DNA from: Microbacterium sp. RU33B
GTDB lineage: Bacteria > Actinomycetota > Actinomycetes > Actinomycetales > Microbacteriaceae
DNA: 64,000 nucleotides
Assembly: GCF_900155915.1 (NCBI RefSeq)
Contig: NZ_FTPO01000002.1
Span: 744,001 to 808,000, forward strand
Direction of reading: 5' to 3'
The notes under the pieces were generated by a model. It saw nothing but the letters and a program-made list of their open reading frames with translations, was not told the origin of the DNA and made no database searches. Made by a program: the position numbers and the translations under genes. Shown here in pieces: positions 43,677-52,682 of this stretch; positions within the stretch are counted from its first letter, which is position 1, and the number at the start of each line of letters is the position of its first letter.

Positions 43677-44011
43677 GCGCCCCGGCGATCACCTCGATCT
43701 TCGCTCCCACCGGCGGAGTCACGTGGAGCACCGTCGACGACGGCTTCCACGTCGCCTCGCGCGGCGGGGAGTTCGTCGGCTCGGTGGATGTGACAGCCGC
43801 GGGCATCCACGTGGCCTTCGACGGTCGTTCGACCGCGCTCGGCCGCTACGCGACCCTCGAGGCTGCCCAGCGAGCGGTCGTCGACGTCGCCCGCGGAGTG
43901 ACCTGGCCCGAGCCGACCAAAGCCACCCGCGCCGTGTGGTCGCTGGCGACGGCGACCGGTGCGGTGGCTGTCGGCCTGTTCGTGAGCGCGGGGGCGCTCG
44001 CGCTCTTCTAG
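43673..44011 (+). CDS. Hypothetical protein with C-terminal membrane helix
   Basis: A 112-residue protein starting at GTG 43673, overlapping the upstream stop by 4 bp. A soluble beta-rich part (GGVTWSTVDDGFHVASRGGEFVGSV) is followed by one transmembrane helix near the C-terminus (ATGAVAVGLFVSAGALALF). It is thus a tail-anchored membrane protein paired with the DUF7882-type product. No known domain is recognised. Confidence 0.65.
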   Translation: MSAPAITSIFAPTGGVTWSTVDDGFHVASRGGEFVGSVDVTAAGIHVAFDGRSTALGRYATLEAAQRAVVDVARGVTWPEPTKATRAVWSLATATGAVAVGLFVSAGALALF

Positions 44012-44042
44012 GCTCGTCGGCCGTGCGCCGCGCCGCGGGGCG

Positions 44043-44387
44043 TCACGCCCGCTGCTCGACCACGAGGTCGGTCTGGTCCTGGAGGAAGAGGGCGATGCGC
44101 GCGATCGTCGACAGCTCTTCCGCGAGGCGGGAGACGCCGACGGCGTCGAGGTCGAAGCTGTCGGGGCGGGCTTCGAACGTCACGATCCACGTCGGGTGGT
44201 CGTCGCGGACCACGGCCTGGATGTAGGTCACGGTCGACGCGTGGCGCATGGCGACCGCGACGAGTCCCGACTCGGGGCCCGACACGTAGTCCTTCTCGAG
44301 CACCGAGATCTCGGAGTGGATGTCGGGGTTCGCCGCGAGGAAGTCCCGCACCCATGCATTCACCGTCGCCTGATCGCGATAGGGCAT
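44043..44387 (-). CDS. Hypothetical protein
   Basis: A 114-residue soluble protein (MPYRDQATVNAWVRDFLAAN...). No known domain is recognised. Its aromatic-rich central strand pattern (TYIQAVVRDDHPTWIVTFEAR) suggests an alpha-beta fold. A -10-like CATAAT (minus strand, 44436-44431) lies 44 nt upstream of the ATG, and a GGCAC-GGAGA-GTGCC hairpin (44401-44415) occupies the leader. It converges on the gene pair at 43338-44011. Confidence 0.6.
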   Translation of the reverse strand: MPYRDQATVNAWVRDFLAANPDIHSEISVLEKDYVSGPESGLVAVAMRHASTVTYIQAVVRDDHPTWIVTFEARPDSFDLDAVGVSRLAEELSTIARIALFLQDQTDLVVEQRA

Positions 44388-44471
44388 GTCAGATCACCTT
44401 GGCACTCTCCGTGCCGGGGGGCACCTCTCCATTATGCGGTCATCCTGGGGTTCTCCGGACGAGCGGCGGGC

Positions 44472-45896
44472 TCACGCGTGCGGATCGAATCTCCGCGGCC
44501 GATGCGTGCGCGCGACGAGATCGCGCAGCGACTCGAGGGTTCCCGACACGAGTCCGAGCGCGCGGGCCTGCACGAGCACGTTGCCCAGCGCCGTGGCCTC
44601 GACGGGTCCGGCGAGCACCGGGAGTCCGGCCCGATCGGCGGTGCGCTGACAGAGCAGCTCGTTGAGCGAGCCGCCGCCCACGATGTGGATCGTGCGCACG
44701 TCCACTCCGCCGATCCGGCCGGCTTCGAGGGCCGACTCCGCGAACGCCTGTGCGAGCGACTCCACGATCGATCGCGTGTACTCGGCGCGGGTGCGCGGGG
44801 CGGCGAGGTCGTGTTCGGCGCACCACGCGTCGATGCGGGAGGGCATGTCGCCGGGCGGGAGGAAGCGCGGATCGTTGACGTCGAACAGCGGCACGCGCGA
44901 TGGGTCGACCTCCCGTGCCGAGTCGAGCAGAGTCGGCAGATCGATGCGGTGGCCCTCGGTGCGCTCCCACCCGCGGACAGTCTCGCTGAGCACCCAGAGC
45001 CCCATGACGTTGTGCAGCAGACGGACGCGTCCGTCGACGCCGCCCTCGTTGGTGAAGTTCGCTGCGAGGGCCTCCGGCGTCAGGACCAGACGGTCGACCT
45101 CGACTCCGACGAGGCCCCACGTGCCGCACGAGATGTAGGCGGCGGCATCCGCCTGCATCGGCACGGCGACCACAGCGGACGCCGTGTCGTGCGACCCGAC
45201 GGCGGTGACCGTCACGTTCGAGGGTGCGCCGAGCGACGCGGCGACGTCGGCGCGCAGCGCGCCGAGGGTCTCACCGGGCGCGATGAGCGGAGGAAGGATG
45301 CCGCGCGGCAGGTCCAGCGCCGCGACGAGCGCATCGTCCCAGCGGTGGTCGAGGGTGCGCAGGAGTCCGGTCGTGGACGCGTTGGTGACCTCGGCGCGCG
45401 CGCCACCGGTGAGCCAGTAGCCGATCAGGTCGGGGATGAGCAGCGCCTGGTCGGCGAACGCGAGGATGTCGCGCTCTTCGGCGGCGAATTGGTAGAGGGT
45501 GTTGAACGGCAGGAACTGCAGGCCGTTGCGCTCGAACAGCTCGGCGTGCGGCATCCGCTCGTGCACGGCCGCGACGCCGCGCGCGGTGCGGTCGTCGCGG
45601 TAGTGCAGCGGGTTGCCGAGCAGGCGCCCGTCGCGCAGGAGCCCGTAGTCGACGGCCCACGCGTCCACCCCGACGCTGCGGATGCCGGGCTCCGCCCGGA
45701 ACGCGTCGCGCAGGCCGTTCAGCGCGGCGCCGTACAGCGACAGGATGTCCCAGTGGAGCCCGTCGATCGTGGGCACGGGGTCGTTGGGGAACCGCGCGAC
45801 GGTCTCGGTCGCGAGCGTGTCGGGGCCGACGCGGCCGATGATGACGCGTCCGCTCGTGGCGCCGAGATCGATCGCGGCGACGGTTCCCGTCGTCAT
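44472..45896 (-). CDS. rhaB: Rhamnulokinase
   Basis: A 474-residue FGGY-family kinase that phosphorylates L-rhamnulose at C1. It shows AIDLGATSGRVIIGRVG (phosphate loop of the actin-like fold), SVGVDAWAVDYGLL, PFNTLYQFAAE, VGSHDTASAVVAVP, YISCGTWGLVGVE and IHIVGGGSLNELLCQRTAD. ATG 45896 overlaps the upstream aldolase/dehydrogenase stop by 4 bp. It is the last gene of the rha operon (rhaM-rhaI-aldolase/dehydrogenase-rhaB). Nothing looks damaged. Confidence 0.92.
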   Translation of the reverse strand: MTTGTVAAIDLGATSGRVIIGRVGPDTLATETVARFPNDPVPTIDGLHWDILSLYGAALNGLRDAFRAEPGIRSVGVDAWAVDYGLLRDGRLLGNPLHYRDDRTARGVAAVHERMPHAELFERNGLQFLPFNTLYQFAAEERDILAFADQALLIPDLIGYWLTGGARAEVTNASTTGLLRTLDHRWDDALVAALDLPRGILPPLIAPGETLGALRADVAASLGAPSNVTVTAVGSHDTASAVVAVPMQADAAAYISCGTWGLVGVEVDRLVLTPEALAANFTNEGGVDGRVRLLHNVMGLWVLSETVRGWERTEGHRIDLPTLLDSAREVDPSRVPLFDVNDPRFLPPGDMPSRIDAWCAEHDLAAPRTRAEYTRSIVESLAQAFAESALEAGRIGGVDVRTIHIVGGGSLNELLCQRTADRAGLPVLAGPVEATALGNVLVQARALGLVSGTLESLRDLVARTHRPRRFDPHA

Positions 45897-47929
45897 CGCA
45901 GGAACGCCGCGGCGACGCCGGAGTCGACCGGGATGTGCAGGCCGGTGGTGCGCGAGAGCTCGGGCCCCGTGAGCACGTAGACGGCGTCGGCGACGTTCTC
46001 GGGCACGACCTCGCGCTTGAGGATCGTGCGGTTCGCGTAGAACTGTCCGAGGTCCTTCTCCTCGACACCGTACGTCGCGGCGCGGTTGGCGCCCCATCCG
46101 GCGGCGAAGATGCCCGATCCGCGCACGACGCCGTCGGGGTTGATGCCGTTGACCTTGACGCCGTGCTCGCCGAGCTCGACCGCCAGCAGGCGCACCTGGT
46201 GGGCCTGGTCGGCCTTGGTCGCCGAGTACGCGATGTTGTTGGGCCCGGCGAAGACGGAGTTCTTCGACGAGATGTAGATGACGTCGCCGCCCATGCCCTG
46301 GTCGATGAGCACGCGCGCGGCGGCCTTCGAGACGAGGAACGATCCCTTGGCCATGACGTCGTGCTGGAGGTCCCAGTCCTTCTCGGTGGTCTCCAGCAGC
46401 GGCTTGCTCAGCGACAGGCCGGCGTTGTTGACGACGAGGTCCACCCCGCCGAACGCCAGCACGGTCGCGTCGATCGCGGCCTGCACGCCCGCGGCGTCGG
46501 CGACGTTCGCGGCGACGCCGACGGCGACATCCGTGCCCCCGAGCTCGGCCGCGGCGGCCTGCGCCTTCTCGAGATCGAGGTCGGCGACGACGACGCACGC
46601 GCCCTCGGCGGCCAGACGGGTGGCGATGGCCTTGCCGATGCCCGAGGCCGCGCCGGTCACGAACGCGATGCGCCCCTGGTGGGTCTTGGGCTTCGGCATC
46701 CGCTGCAGCTTCGCCTCTTCGAGAGCCCAGTACTCGATGGCGAACTTCTCGGCATCCGAGATGGGGGAGTACGTGGAGACCGACTCCGCGCCGCGCATCA
46801 CGTTGATCGCGTTCACGTAGAACTCCCCCGCGACGCGGGCCGTCTGCTTGTTCGCGCCGTACGAGAACATGCCGACACCCGGCACGAGCACGATGAGCGG
46901 ATCGGCGCCGCGGATGGCCGGCGAGTCCGCGGTCGCGTGCGCGTCGTAGTAGGCCTGGTAGTCGGCGCGGTACTCGGCGTGCAGCTCCTTCACGCGCGCG
47001 ACGGATTCCTCGACCGTCGCGTCGGCGGGAAGGTCGAGCAGGAGCGGCTTGACCTTCGTGCGGAGGAAGTGATCGGGGCAGCTCGTGCCGAGCGCCGCCA
47101 GTTCGGGGGCGCGCGACGATGCGAGGAAGTCCAGCACCACGTCGGAATCGGTGAAGTGGCCCACCATGGGCTTGTCGGTCGACGCGAGACCGCGGATCGT
47201 GGCAGCCAGTGCCGCCGCCTTCGCTCGTCGCGCCTCGTCGGGGAGGGCCTCGAAGCCGGGGCGCACGTCGCCGAACGGCGTCGGCGACCCGTTCGCGTCG
47301 AGATAGGCCTGCGCGGTCTCGATGATCCACAGCGAGTTGGCCTCTGCCTCGTCCGACGTGTCTCCCCACGCGGTGATGCCGTGACCGCCGAGGATGCAGC
47401 CGATCGCCTGCGGATGCTGCGCCTTGATCTCGGCGATGTCCAGGCCGAGCTGGAAGCCGGGCCGACGCCACGGCACCCACACGACCTTCTCTCCGAAGAT
47501 CGTCGGCGTCAGCTCGGCGCCGTCGGCGGCGGTCGCGATCGCGATGCCCGAGTCCGGGTGCAGGTGGTCGACGTGGGCGGCATCGACGAGGCCATGCATC
47601 GCGGTGTCGATCGACGGTGCGGCTCCGCCCTTGCCGTGCAGGCAGTAGTCGAATGCGGCGACCATCTCGTCTTCGCGGTCGAGACCCGGGTACACGCCCA
47701 CGAGCGCGCGGAGACGGTCGAGGCGGAGCACCGCGAGGCCCTCCTCCTTCAGTGTGCCGAGGTCGCCGCCCGATCCCTTCACCCACATCAGCTCGACGGG
47801 CTCGCCGGTGACGGGGTCGGTCTCGGTGCCTTTGGCCGACGTGTTGCCGCCGGCGTAGTTCGTGTTCTTCGGGTCGGCGCCCAGTCGATGCGAGCGCGCG
47901 AGGAGATCGGCGGCGGCGGGGTTGGTCAT
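45893..47929 (-). CDS. Bifunctional rhamnulose-1-phosphate aldolase / lactaldehyde (short-chain) dehydrogenase
   Basis: A 678-residue fusion. The N-terminal class II aldolase part (about 1-400) has NTNYAGGNTSAKG, MWVKGSGGDLGTL and the zinc histidines in HVDHLHPDSG and ILGGHGITAWGD. It splits rhamnulose-1-phosphate into DHAP and L-lactaldehyde. The C-terminal SDR part (from about 425) has FVTGAASGIGKAIA, VNNAGLSL and AYSATKADQ, and oxidises lactaldehyde to lactate with NAD. Because both steps are on one chain, the reactive aldehyde is consumed locally. It starts at ATG 47929, 49 bp after rhaI. Confidence 0.92.
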   Translation of the reverse strand: MTNPAAADLLARSHRLGADPKNTNYAGGNTSAKGTETDPVTGEPVELMWVKGSGGDLGTLKEEGLAVLRLDRLRALVGVYPGLDREDEMVAAFDYCLHGKGGAAPSIDTAMHGLVDAAHVDHLHPDSGIAIATAADGAELTPTIFGEKVVWVPWRRPGFQLGLDIAEIKAQHPQAIGCILGGHGITAWGDTSDEAEANSLWIIETAQAYLDANGSPTPFGDVRPGFEALPDEARRAKAAALAATIRGLASTDKPMVGHFTDSDVVLDFLASSRAPELAALGTSCPDHFLRTKVKPLLLDLPADATVEESVARVKELHAEYRADYQAYYDAHATADSPAIRGADPLIVLVPGVGMFSYGANKQTARVAGEFYVNAINVMRGAESVSTYSPISDAEKFAIEYWALEEAKLQRMPKPKTHQGRIAFVTGAASGIGKAIATRLAAEGACVVVADLDLEKAQAAAAELGGTDVAVGVAANVADAAGVQAAIDATVLAFGGVDLVVNNAGLSLSKPLLETTEKDWDLQHDVMAKGSFLVSKAAARVLIDQGMGGDVIYISSKNSVFAGPNNIAYSATKADQAHQVRLLAVELGEHGVKVNGINPDGVVRGSGIFAAGWGANRAATYGVEEKDLGQFYANRTILKREVVPENVADAVYVLTGPELSRTTGLHIPVDSGVAAAFLR

Positions 47930-47978
47930 GCGTGGTGTCCTTCGGTGACGGATGCGGGAAGAGCTCGGACGAGGGGGG

Positions 47979-49145
47979 TCATGCGCCCCAGCTCGCCTGC
48001 ACTCCGCCGACGCGCTCGGCTTCGATCTTGTCCTGGTAGCCCGACGCGGCGTAGCCGGCCATCGGGTCGCCGGGGAGGCCCCGCGACTCGCGCCACTCGG
48101 CGAGGGCCGGGCGCACATCGGTGTAGAACGCGTCCATGAAGACGGCGTTCGCGGCGAGCACGTCGCCCGCGTCCTGCGCTGCGCGCAGCGCCTCGCGGTC
48201 GATGAGCAGGGCGCGGGCGGTCATCTCCTGCACGTTGAGCACCGAGCGGATCTGGCCGGGGATCTTCTTCTCGATGTTGTGGCACTGATCGAGCATGAAC
48301 GCGACGTCGGGGTTGTTGAGGCCGCCGCCGACGATCACCTGGTCGATGATGCGGAACAGCTGGAACGGGTCGGCCGCGCCCACGATGAGGTCGTCGTCGG
48401 CGTAGAACCGCGAGTTGAAGTCGAACGAGCCGAGCTTGCCCAGGCGCAGCAGCTGCATGACGATGAACTCGATGTTGGTGCCGGGTGCGTGGTGGCCGGT
48501 GTCGAGGCACACGAGAGCGCGGTCGCCGAGGGCGGCCACCTGCGCGTACGAGGTTCCCCAGTCGGGAACATCGGTGTGGTAGAACGCCGGCTCGAAGAAC
48601 TTGTACTCGAGCACGAGGCGCTGCTGGTCGCTCAGGCGCGCGTAGATCTGCCGCAGGGACTCCTGGAGACGGTCCTGGCGGGCGCGGAGATCGGCCTGGC
48701 CGGGGTAGTTCGACCCCTCGGCGAGCCAGATCTTGAGGTCGCGCGAACCCGTGGCATCCATGATGTCGACGCACTCGAGGTGGTGATCGATCGCCTTCTG
48801 CCGGATCTTCGGGTCGGAGTGGGTGAGGGCGCCGAACTTGTAGTCGTCGTCCTGGAACGTGTTGGAGTTGATCGTGCCGAGCGCGACGCCGAGGTCTTCG
48901 GCGTGCCGGCGCAGCGCGCCGTAGTCGTCGACCTTGTCCCACGGGATGTGCAGGGCGACGCTCGGCGCCAGGGCCGTCACCCGGTTGACCTCCGCGGCAT
49001 CCGCGATCTTCTCGAACGGGTCGCGGGGCGTGCCGGGGGTCGCGAACACCTTGAACCGCGTGCCGGAGTTGCCGAACGCCCAGCTGGGCAGCTCGATGCC
49101 CTGCTTCTCGAGGGTGGACAGGTGGTCGGGGGTGAGGGTGCTCAC
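47979..49145 (-). CDS. rhaI: L-rhamnose isomerase
   Basis: A 388-residue TIM-barrel isomerase that converts L-rhamnose to L-rhamnulose. Family blocks: PSWAFGNSGTRFKVF, SVALHIPWDKVDDY, GTINSNTFQDDDYKFG, HHLECVDIMDATGSRDLKIWLAEGSNYPGQ, ALVCLDTGHHAPGTNIEFIVMQ and SFDFNSRFYADDDLIVG, which hold the metal ligands. Its length fits the RhaI type found in Gram-positives. GTG 49145 overlaps the rhaM stop by 4 bp, with GGAAG about 10 nt upstream. Confidence 0.93.
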   Translation of the reverse strand: MSTLTPDHLSTLEKQGIELPSWAFGNSGTRFKVFATPGTPRDPFEKIADAAEVNRVTALAPSVALHIPWDKVDDYGALRRHAEDLGVALGTINSNTFQDDDYKFGALTHSDPKIRQKAIDHHLECVDIMDATGSRDLKIWLAEGSNYPGQADLRARQDRLQESLRQIYARLSDQQRLVLEYKFFEPAFYHTDVPDWGTSYAQVAALGDRALVCLDTGHHAPGTNIEFIVMQLLRLGKLGSFDFNSRFYADDDLIVGAADPFQLFRIIDQVIVGGGLNNPDVAFMLDQCHNIEKKIPGQIRSVLNVQEMTARALLIDREALRAAQDAGDVLAANAVFMDAFYTDVRPALAEWRESRGLPGDPMAGYAASGYQDKIEAERVGGVQASWGA

Positions 49146-49537
49146 GATGCGTCGCTTCCTTCGTTGGGTGTGACGGATGCCGTGCCGGCCGGGGCGAGCT
49201 GGGCATCGAGGTTGAAGATCTCGGTGAGGGGTGTCGCCGCCTGGTCGGGACGCCCGGCGAGCCCGACGAAGAAGGGCGCCATCTCGGCCTCCCAGCGGGT
49301 GGCGACGGGAGACGCGGCGAGGTAGGCCTGCGCGGCCGCGTCGTCGTCGGTCTCGTAGTAGCCGACGAGTCGTCCTCCCTCGGCGAGGAACAGCGAGTAG
49401 TTGCGTCGACCGGAGGCCGCGATCTCGGCGAGCATGTCGGCGCGCACGGGGGTGTGCCGCGCGACGTACTCCTCGAGCCGGTCGGGAGCGACCTGGAGCT
49501 CGAAGCAGACGCGCGTCGGAGGCGGGGTGCTCGTCAT
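49142..49537 (-). CDS. rhaM: L-rhamnose mutarotase
   Basis: A 131-residue protein of the RhaM/DUF718 family that interconverts alpha and beta L-rhamnose. VCFELQVAPDRLEEYVARHTPV, GRRNYSLFLAEGGRLVGYYE and WEAEMAPFFVG are characteristic; the His and Tyr residues of the active site are present. It is the first gene of the rha operon, with GGAGA upstream of ATG 49537. A LacI-type operator 28 bp before the start indicates sugar-responsive repression. Confidence 0.92.
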   Translation of the reverse strand: MTSTPPPTRVCFELQVAPDRLEEYVARHTPVRADMLAEIAASGRRNYSLFLAEGGRLVGYYETDDDAAAQAYLAASPVATRWEAEMAPFFVGLAGRPDQAATPLTEIFNLDAQLAPAGTASVTPNEGSDAS

Positions 49538-49564
49538 CGAGTCGTCTCCTCGGTCGATCGGGCA

Positions 49565-49576
49565 TGAATCGTTTCA
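49565..49576. promoter_or_regulatory. LacI-type operator of the rha operon
   Basis: TGAATCGTTTCA has dyad symmetry (TGAAACG/CGTTTCA type) with the central CG of LacI-family sites. On the minus strand TAGGTT directly upstream (49582-49577) is a plausible -10, so a bound repressor would cover the transcription start. Confidence 0.6.
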
Positions 49577-49695
49577 AACCTACCGCACGGCAGGCCCGAT
49601 CGACGACGAGAAATCGATATCTCCGCGGCGATGGAGCCCCGATGACGATCACCGGGCCGATAGCGTGGGGAGCGACCCGATGCGAAGGAGCACGA

Positions 49696-49908
49696 GTGGA
49701 ACAGCAGGAGCGCGCGCTCGCCGCGTACGTCGATTCCGTCCGCGAGCGGCCCGGATCCCTGGCCGTCATCGTCGTGGGCTCGGTGGCCCGGGGCGAGGAG
49801 CGCGAGGACTCCGACGTCGACGTGTACCTCGTCGTCGACGAGGAGACGTTCGCGGCCGAGACCGCGGCCGACCGCTACGCCTGGATCGAACGGGCGGGCC
49901 TCGACTAG
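49696..49908 (+). pseudogene. Nucleotidyltransferase-domain gene, 5' fragment
   Basis: GTG 49696, with GAAGGAG at good spacing, opens a frame of 70 codons. Its product has the minimal nucleotidyltransferase motif VGSVARGEEREDSDVDVYLVV (GS-x9-12-D-x-D; first half of the fold), followed by ETAADRYAWIERAGLD, then TAG. Complete members are about 250 residues and continue past this point. The frame resumes directly after the stop as an unrelated glycosidase C-terminus, so a deletion, not sequencing noise alone, best explains the truncation. A promoter-like TAGCGT lies at 49661. It could be expressed as a stub, but is unlikely to work. Confidence 0.65.
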
Positions 49909-50445
49909 GGCGATGCCCCCGAGCGGTGGGGGCATCTCACGCCGCAGGAGCTCGTGCACCAGTTCTGGATCGCGACCGTGTCGGGCACGTACGCGTCGCA
50001 CGGCGAGAGCTTCCTGCTGCCGAACGACAGCTACCACATCGTCGAGGGCGGACCGCTGCTCGGCGACTCGCCGGTGCGCCTCGGCTTCCTGCGGACGGTG
50101 CTCGACGATCTCGCCGTTCCGGGGCTCGATCCCATCGACAAGTGGGACGATCCCGAGTACGTCGCCGGCGTCGCGCGCCGCCAGTACGTGCGGTACTTCG
50201 GGCGCTCGGCTCCGGCGGAGTGGGTGTTCCGCCTGCCGCAGTCGAGCATGATCGGCGAGAGGCTCGAGGTCGGCGACGCCTTCGAGATCGACGTCATCGA
50301 CACGTGGAACATGACGATCATGCCCGTGGGTCGCCGCTTCGTGCTCGACGACGTGCAGCGCAACGAGGCCTTCGCCCGGGCCGCCGACCCCGTCGCGCTC
50401 CCCGAGGGCGAGGCGATCGCGCTGCGCATCACCCGCATCGACTGA
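49909..50445 (+). pseudogene. Glycosidase C-terminal fragment (DUF5605/DUF5060-type), 3' remnant
   Basis: Directly after the TAG at 49906 and in the same frame, the reading frame encodes ERWGHLTPQELVHQFWIATV, GTYASHGESFLLPND, GGPLLGDSPVRLGFLRTVL and a final beta domain. This is the C-terminal third of large DUF5060/DUF4038/DUF5605-type glycosidases. The catalytic N-terminal domain (some 350-400 residues) is missing. GTG 49954 could start a short product, without a clear ribosome site. The stop overlaps the GH42 ATG (TGATG), showing that the intact gene was once coupled to it. Confidence 0.65.
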
Positions 50446-52514
50446 TGGCCCGGCTGGGCACGACCGTCGGTCTGGGCGTCGCGTACTACAACGAGTACCT
50501 CCCCGATCCGTCGCGGCTCGACGAGGATCTGCGGCTCATGGTCGCCGCCGGCATCCGGTGCATCCGCGTCGGCGAATCCGTGTGGTCGACGTGGGAGCCC
50601 GAGGACGGGCTGTTCGACCTCGAGTGGATGACGCCGATCCTCGACGCCGCGCACGCGCACGGCATCGAGGTCATCCTCGGGACGCCGACCTACGCCGTGC
50701 CGCCGTGGCTCGCGCGCGCACATCCCGAGCTCGCCGTGCAGAGGGCCGACGGATCGCGCGTGCCCTGGGGCGGACGGCAGGAGGTCGACTTCACCTCCCC
50801 GGTGTTCCGCAGGTATGCCGAACGCGTCATCCGCGCCGTCGTCGGCCGACACGGGCGGCATCCGGCGGTCGCCGGTGTGCAGCTCGACAACGAGGCGGGC
50901 CTGCACCTCATCCACAACGACGACGTCGTCGCCGCCTTCCGACGCTGGCTCGAGGCGCGGTACGGCACCCCGGCGGCGCTCAACGAGGCCTGGGGCCTGA
51001 CGTACTGGTCGCACCGCATCTCGGCGTGGGACGAGCTGTGGGCGCCGGCCGGCAACACGACGCCCGCGTATGCGCTCGCGTGGCGCCGTTTCCAGGCCGC
51101 CCAGACGACGGACTTCCTCGCGTGGCAGGCCGGGATCGTGCGGCCGCTGGTCTCTGCGGATGCCGTGATCACGACGTGCATCGCCTACGGGCGGCCGGCG
51201 ATGGACGACGTGGCCGTGGGCGGGGTCCTCGACATCGCGAGCGGAAACGCGTACTACGCCGCACAGGACTCCCTCGCGCTCGCGCACACCGCGCAGGGCG
51301 ACGAGTGGTTCGCCGACGACGTCGCGCAGCTCGTGCTGATGGCCGATCGCATGCGCGCGACGCGTGACGCCCCGTTCCTCGTGACCGAGACGGGTGCGAC
51401 GTCGATCGGCGCCGCTCACCAGACCCGTCCGCCGTACGCCGGACAGCTCGCCCAGGCGGCCTGGCTGCTCGTCGCCCGCGGGGCGCGGCTCGTGTCGTAC
51501 TGGCACTGGCACACGCTGCACTCGGGGCACGAGGCGCACTGGGGCGGCGTGCTCGGCCACGACCTGCGCCCGGGGCGCGTGTACCGCGAGATCGCGGCCC
51601 TCGGGGCGCAGTTCTCGGCATCCGCCGAGTGGCTCGCGGATGCCGAGGCCGAGGCCGATGTCGCGATCGTGATCGCGCACGACAGTGATTGGGTGATGGC
51701 GGCCGAGCCGCCGCTGTGCCGGGTCGACGGCAGCGCCGATCCGCGTTCATACGGGCGCATCGTCCAGGCGTTCGCGCGCGGAGTCGTCGACGCCGGACGT
51801 CAGCTCGCCGTCGTGAACGAGCGGCAGATCCCGGATGCCGCTGCCCTGGTTTCTCGATTCGGTACCGTGATCGTTCCCGGCCTTGTGGCCGCATCCGACC
51901 GCACGCTCTCCGTTCTCGTCGAGTTCGTGGGTCTCGGTGGAACGCTCGTCGTCGGCCCGCGGACGGGGTTCGGCGACGACTCCGGCCGGGTGCGCACCTC
52001 GGTGGCGCCGGGGGTTCTCGCCGAGGTGCTGGGGGCGTCGTACGCCGAGTTCGCGGCGCTGCGCGGCGACGTCGTCGTCGACGGCCTGGGCGGAGGAGTC
52101 GCGCAGGGCTGGATCGATGCGTACGAGCCGGAGGGTGCCGAGGTGCTCGCGGGGTATGCGCACCCGCACTACGGCGCGTGGGCGGCGGTGACCCGGCACG
52201 CGTTCGGCGCGGGCACCGCGTATGCGGTGGGCACGTTGCTCGATCGCGCGCTGATGGCGCGGGTAGTGGTGGATGCCTCCGCTCCGCGCATCGTGTCGCC
52301 GTTGCGGGATCGACCGGACAGCGTCACGGTGCACTCGCTCTCCGGGCCGCGCGGTCGGGTGTGGGTCGTGCACAACTGGACGCCCGATGAGGTCGAGGTC
52401 GAGACGGTGCGGGATGTCGCGGACGCGCTAGCTGCCGATGCGCCGCTGCCTGCGGGCTCGGTGCTGCCGCTCGCACCCTGGGGCGTCGCGGTCTGGGGCG
52501 AAGCCCTGCCCTGA
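50445..52514 (+). CDS. GH42 beta-galactosidase
   Basis: A 689-residue cytosolic family 42 glycosidase. It has the N-terminal barrel (GVAYYNEYLPDPSRLDEDLRLM, CIRVGESVWSTWEP), Glu150 in GVQLDNEAGLH as acid/base, Glu315 in LVTETGATS as nucleophile, then a trimerisation domain and a small beta C-terminal domain. It removes beta-galactose from oligosaccharides. There is no signal peptide, so substrates must be imported. Its ATG shares one base with the stop of the truncated glycosidase upstream. Three hairpin repeats follow its stop. Confidence 0.9.
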   Translation: MARLGTTVGLGVAYYNEYLPDPSRLDEDLRLMVAAGIRCIRVGESVWSTWEPEDGLFDLEWMTPILDAAHAHGIEVILGTPTYAVPPWLARAHPELAVQRADGSRVPWGGRQEVDFTSPVFRRYAERVIRAVVGRHGRHPAVAGVQLDNEAGLHLIHNDDVVAAFRRWLEARYGTPAALNEAWGLTYWSHRISAWDELWAPAGNTTPAYALAWRRFQAAQTTDFLAWQAGIVRPLVSADAVITTCIAYGRPAMDDVAVGGVLDIASGNAYYAAQDSLALAHTAQGDEWFADDVAQLVLMADRMRATRDAPFLVTETGATSIGAAHQTRPPYAGQLAQAAWLLVARGARLVSYWHWHTLHSGHEAHWGGVLGHDLRPGRVYREIAALGAQFSASAEWLADAEAEADVAIVIAHDSDWVMAAEPPLCRVDGSADPRSYGRIVQAFARGVVDAGRQLAVVNERQIPDAAALVSRFGTVIVPGLVAASDRTLSVLVEFVGLGGTLVVGPRTGFGDDSGRVRTSVAPGVLAEVLGASYAEFAALRGDVVVDGLGGGVAQGWIDAYEPEGAEVLAGYAHPHYGAWAAVTRHAFGAGTAYAVGTLLDRALMARVVVDASAPRIVSPLRDRPDSVTVHSLSGPRGRVWVVHNWTPDEVEVETVRDVADALAADAPLPAGSVLPLAPWGVAVWGEALP

Positions 52515-52527
52515 CCTCCCGGTGTCG

Positions 52528-52584
52528 GTGTCCCACTTCGCGTGGGTTGGTCGCGTCCGCACCCACTCAAAGTGGGATATCGAG
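52528..52584. repeat. 57-bp hairpin repeat, copy 1
   Basis: It begins GTGTCCCACTTCGCGTGGGT and ends ACCCACTCAAAGTGGGATAT plus CGAG. Outer arms TCCCACTT/AAGTGGGA and inner arms GTGGGT/ACCCAC pair into one stem with a GGTCGCGTCCGC-type loop. It is the first of three tandem copies after the GH42 gene. Confidence 0.9.
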
Positions 52585-52609
52585 AGGGACGGGTGGGTCG
52601 CGTTGGTTG

Positions 52610-52666
52610 GTGTCCCACTTTGCGTGGGTTGACCACGTCCGCACCCGCACGAAGTGGGACATCGAG
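52610..52666. repeat. 57-bp hairpin repeat, copy 2
   Basis: The same element, 82 bp after copy 1. It differs in the stem (TTTGCGTGGGTTGACCACG and CCCGCACGAAGTGGGAC). Some changes keep pairing, which suggests selection or recent copying at the level of the hairpin. Confidence 0.9.
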
Positions 52667-52682
52667 GGGTTCGCGTCGGTTG

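Noticed and set aside
49696..50445. Programmed UAG readthrough joining the two in-frame parts.
   Set aside because: The two halves belong to unrelated families and both are incomplete, which fits deletion better than readthrough.
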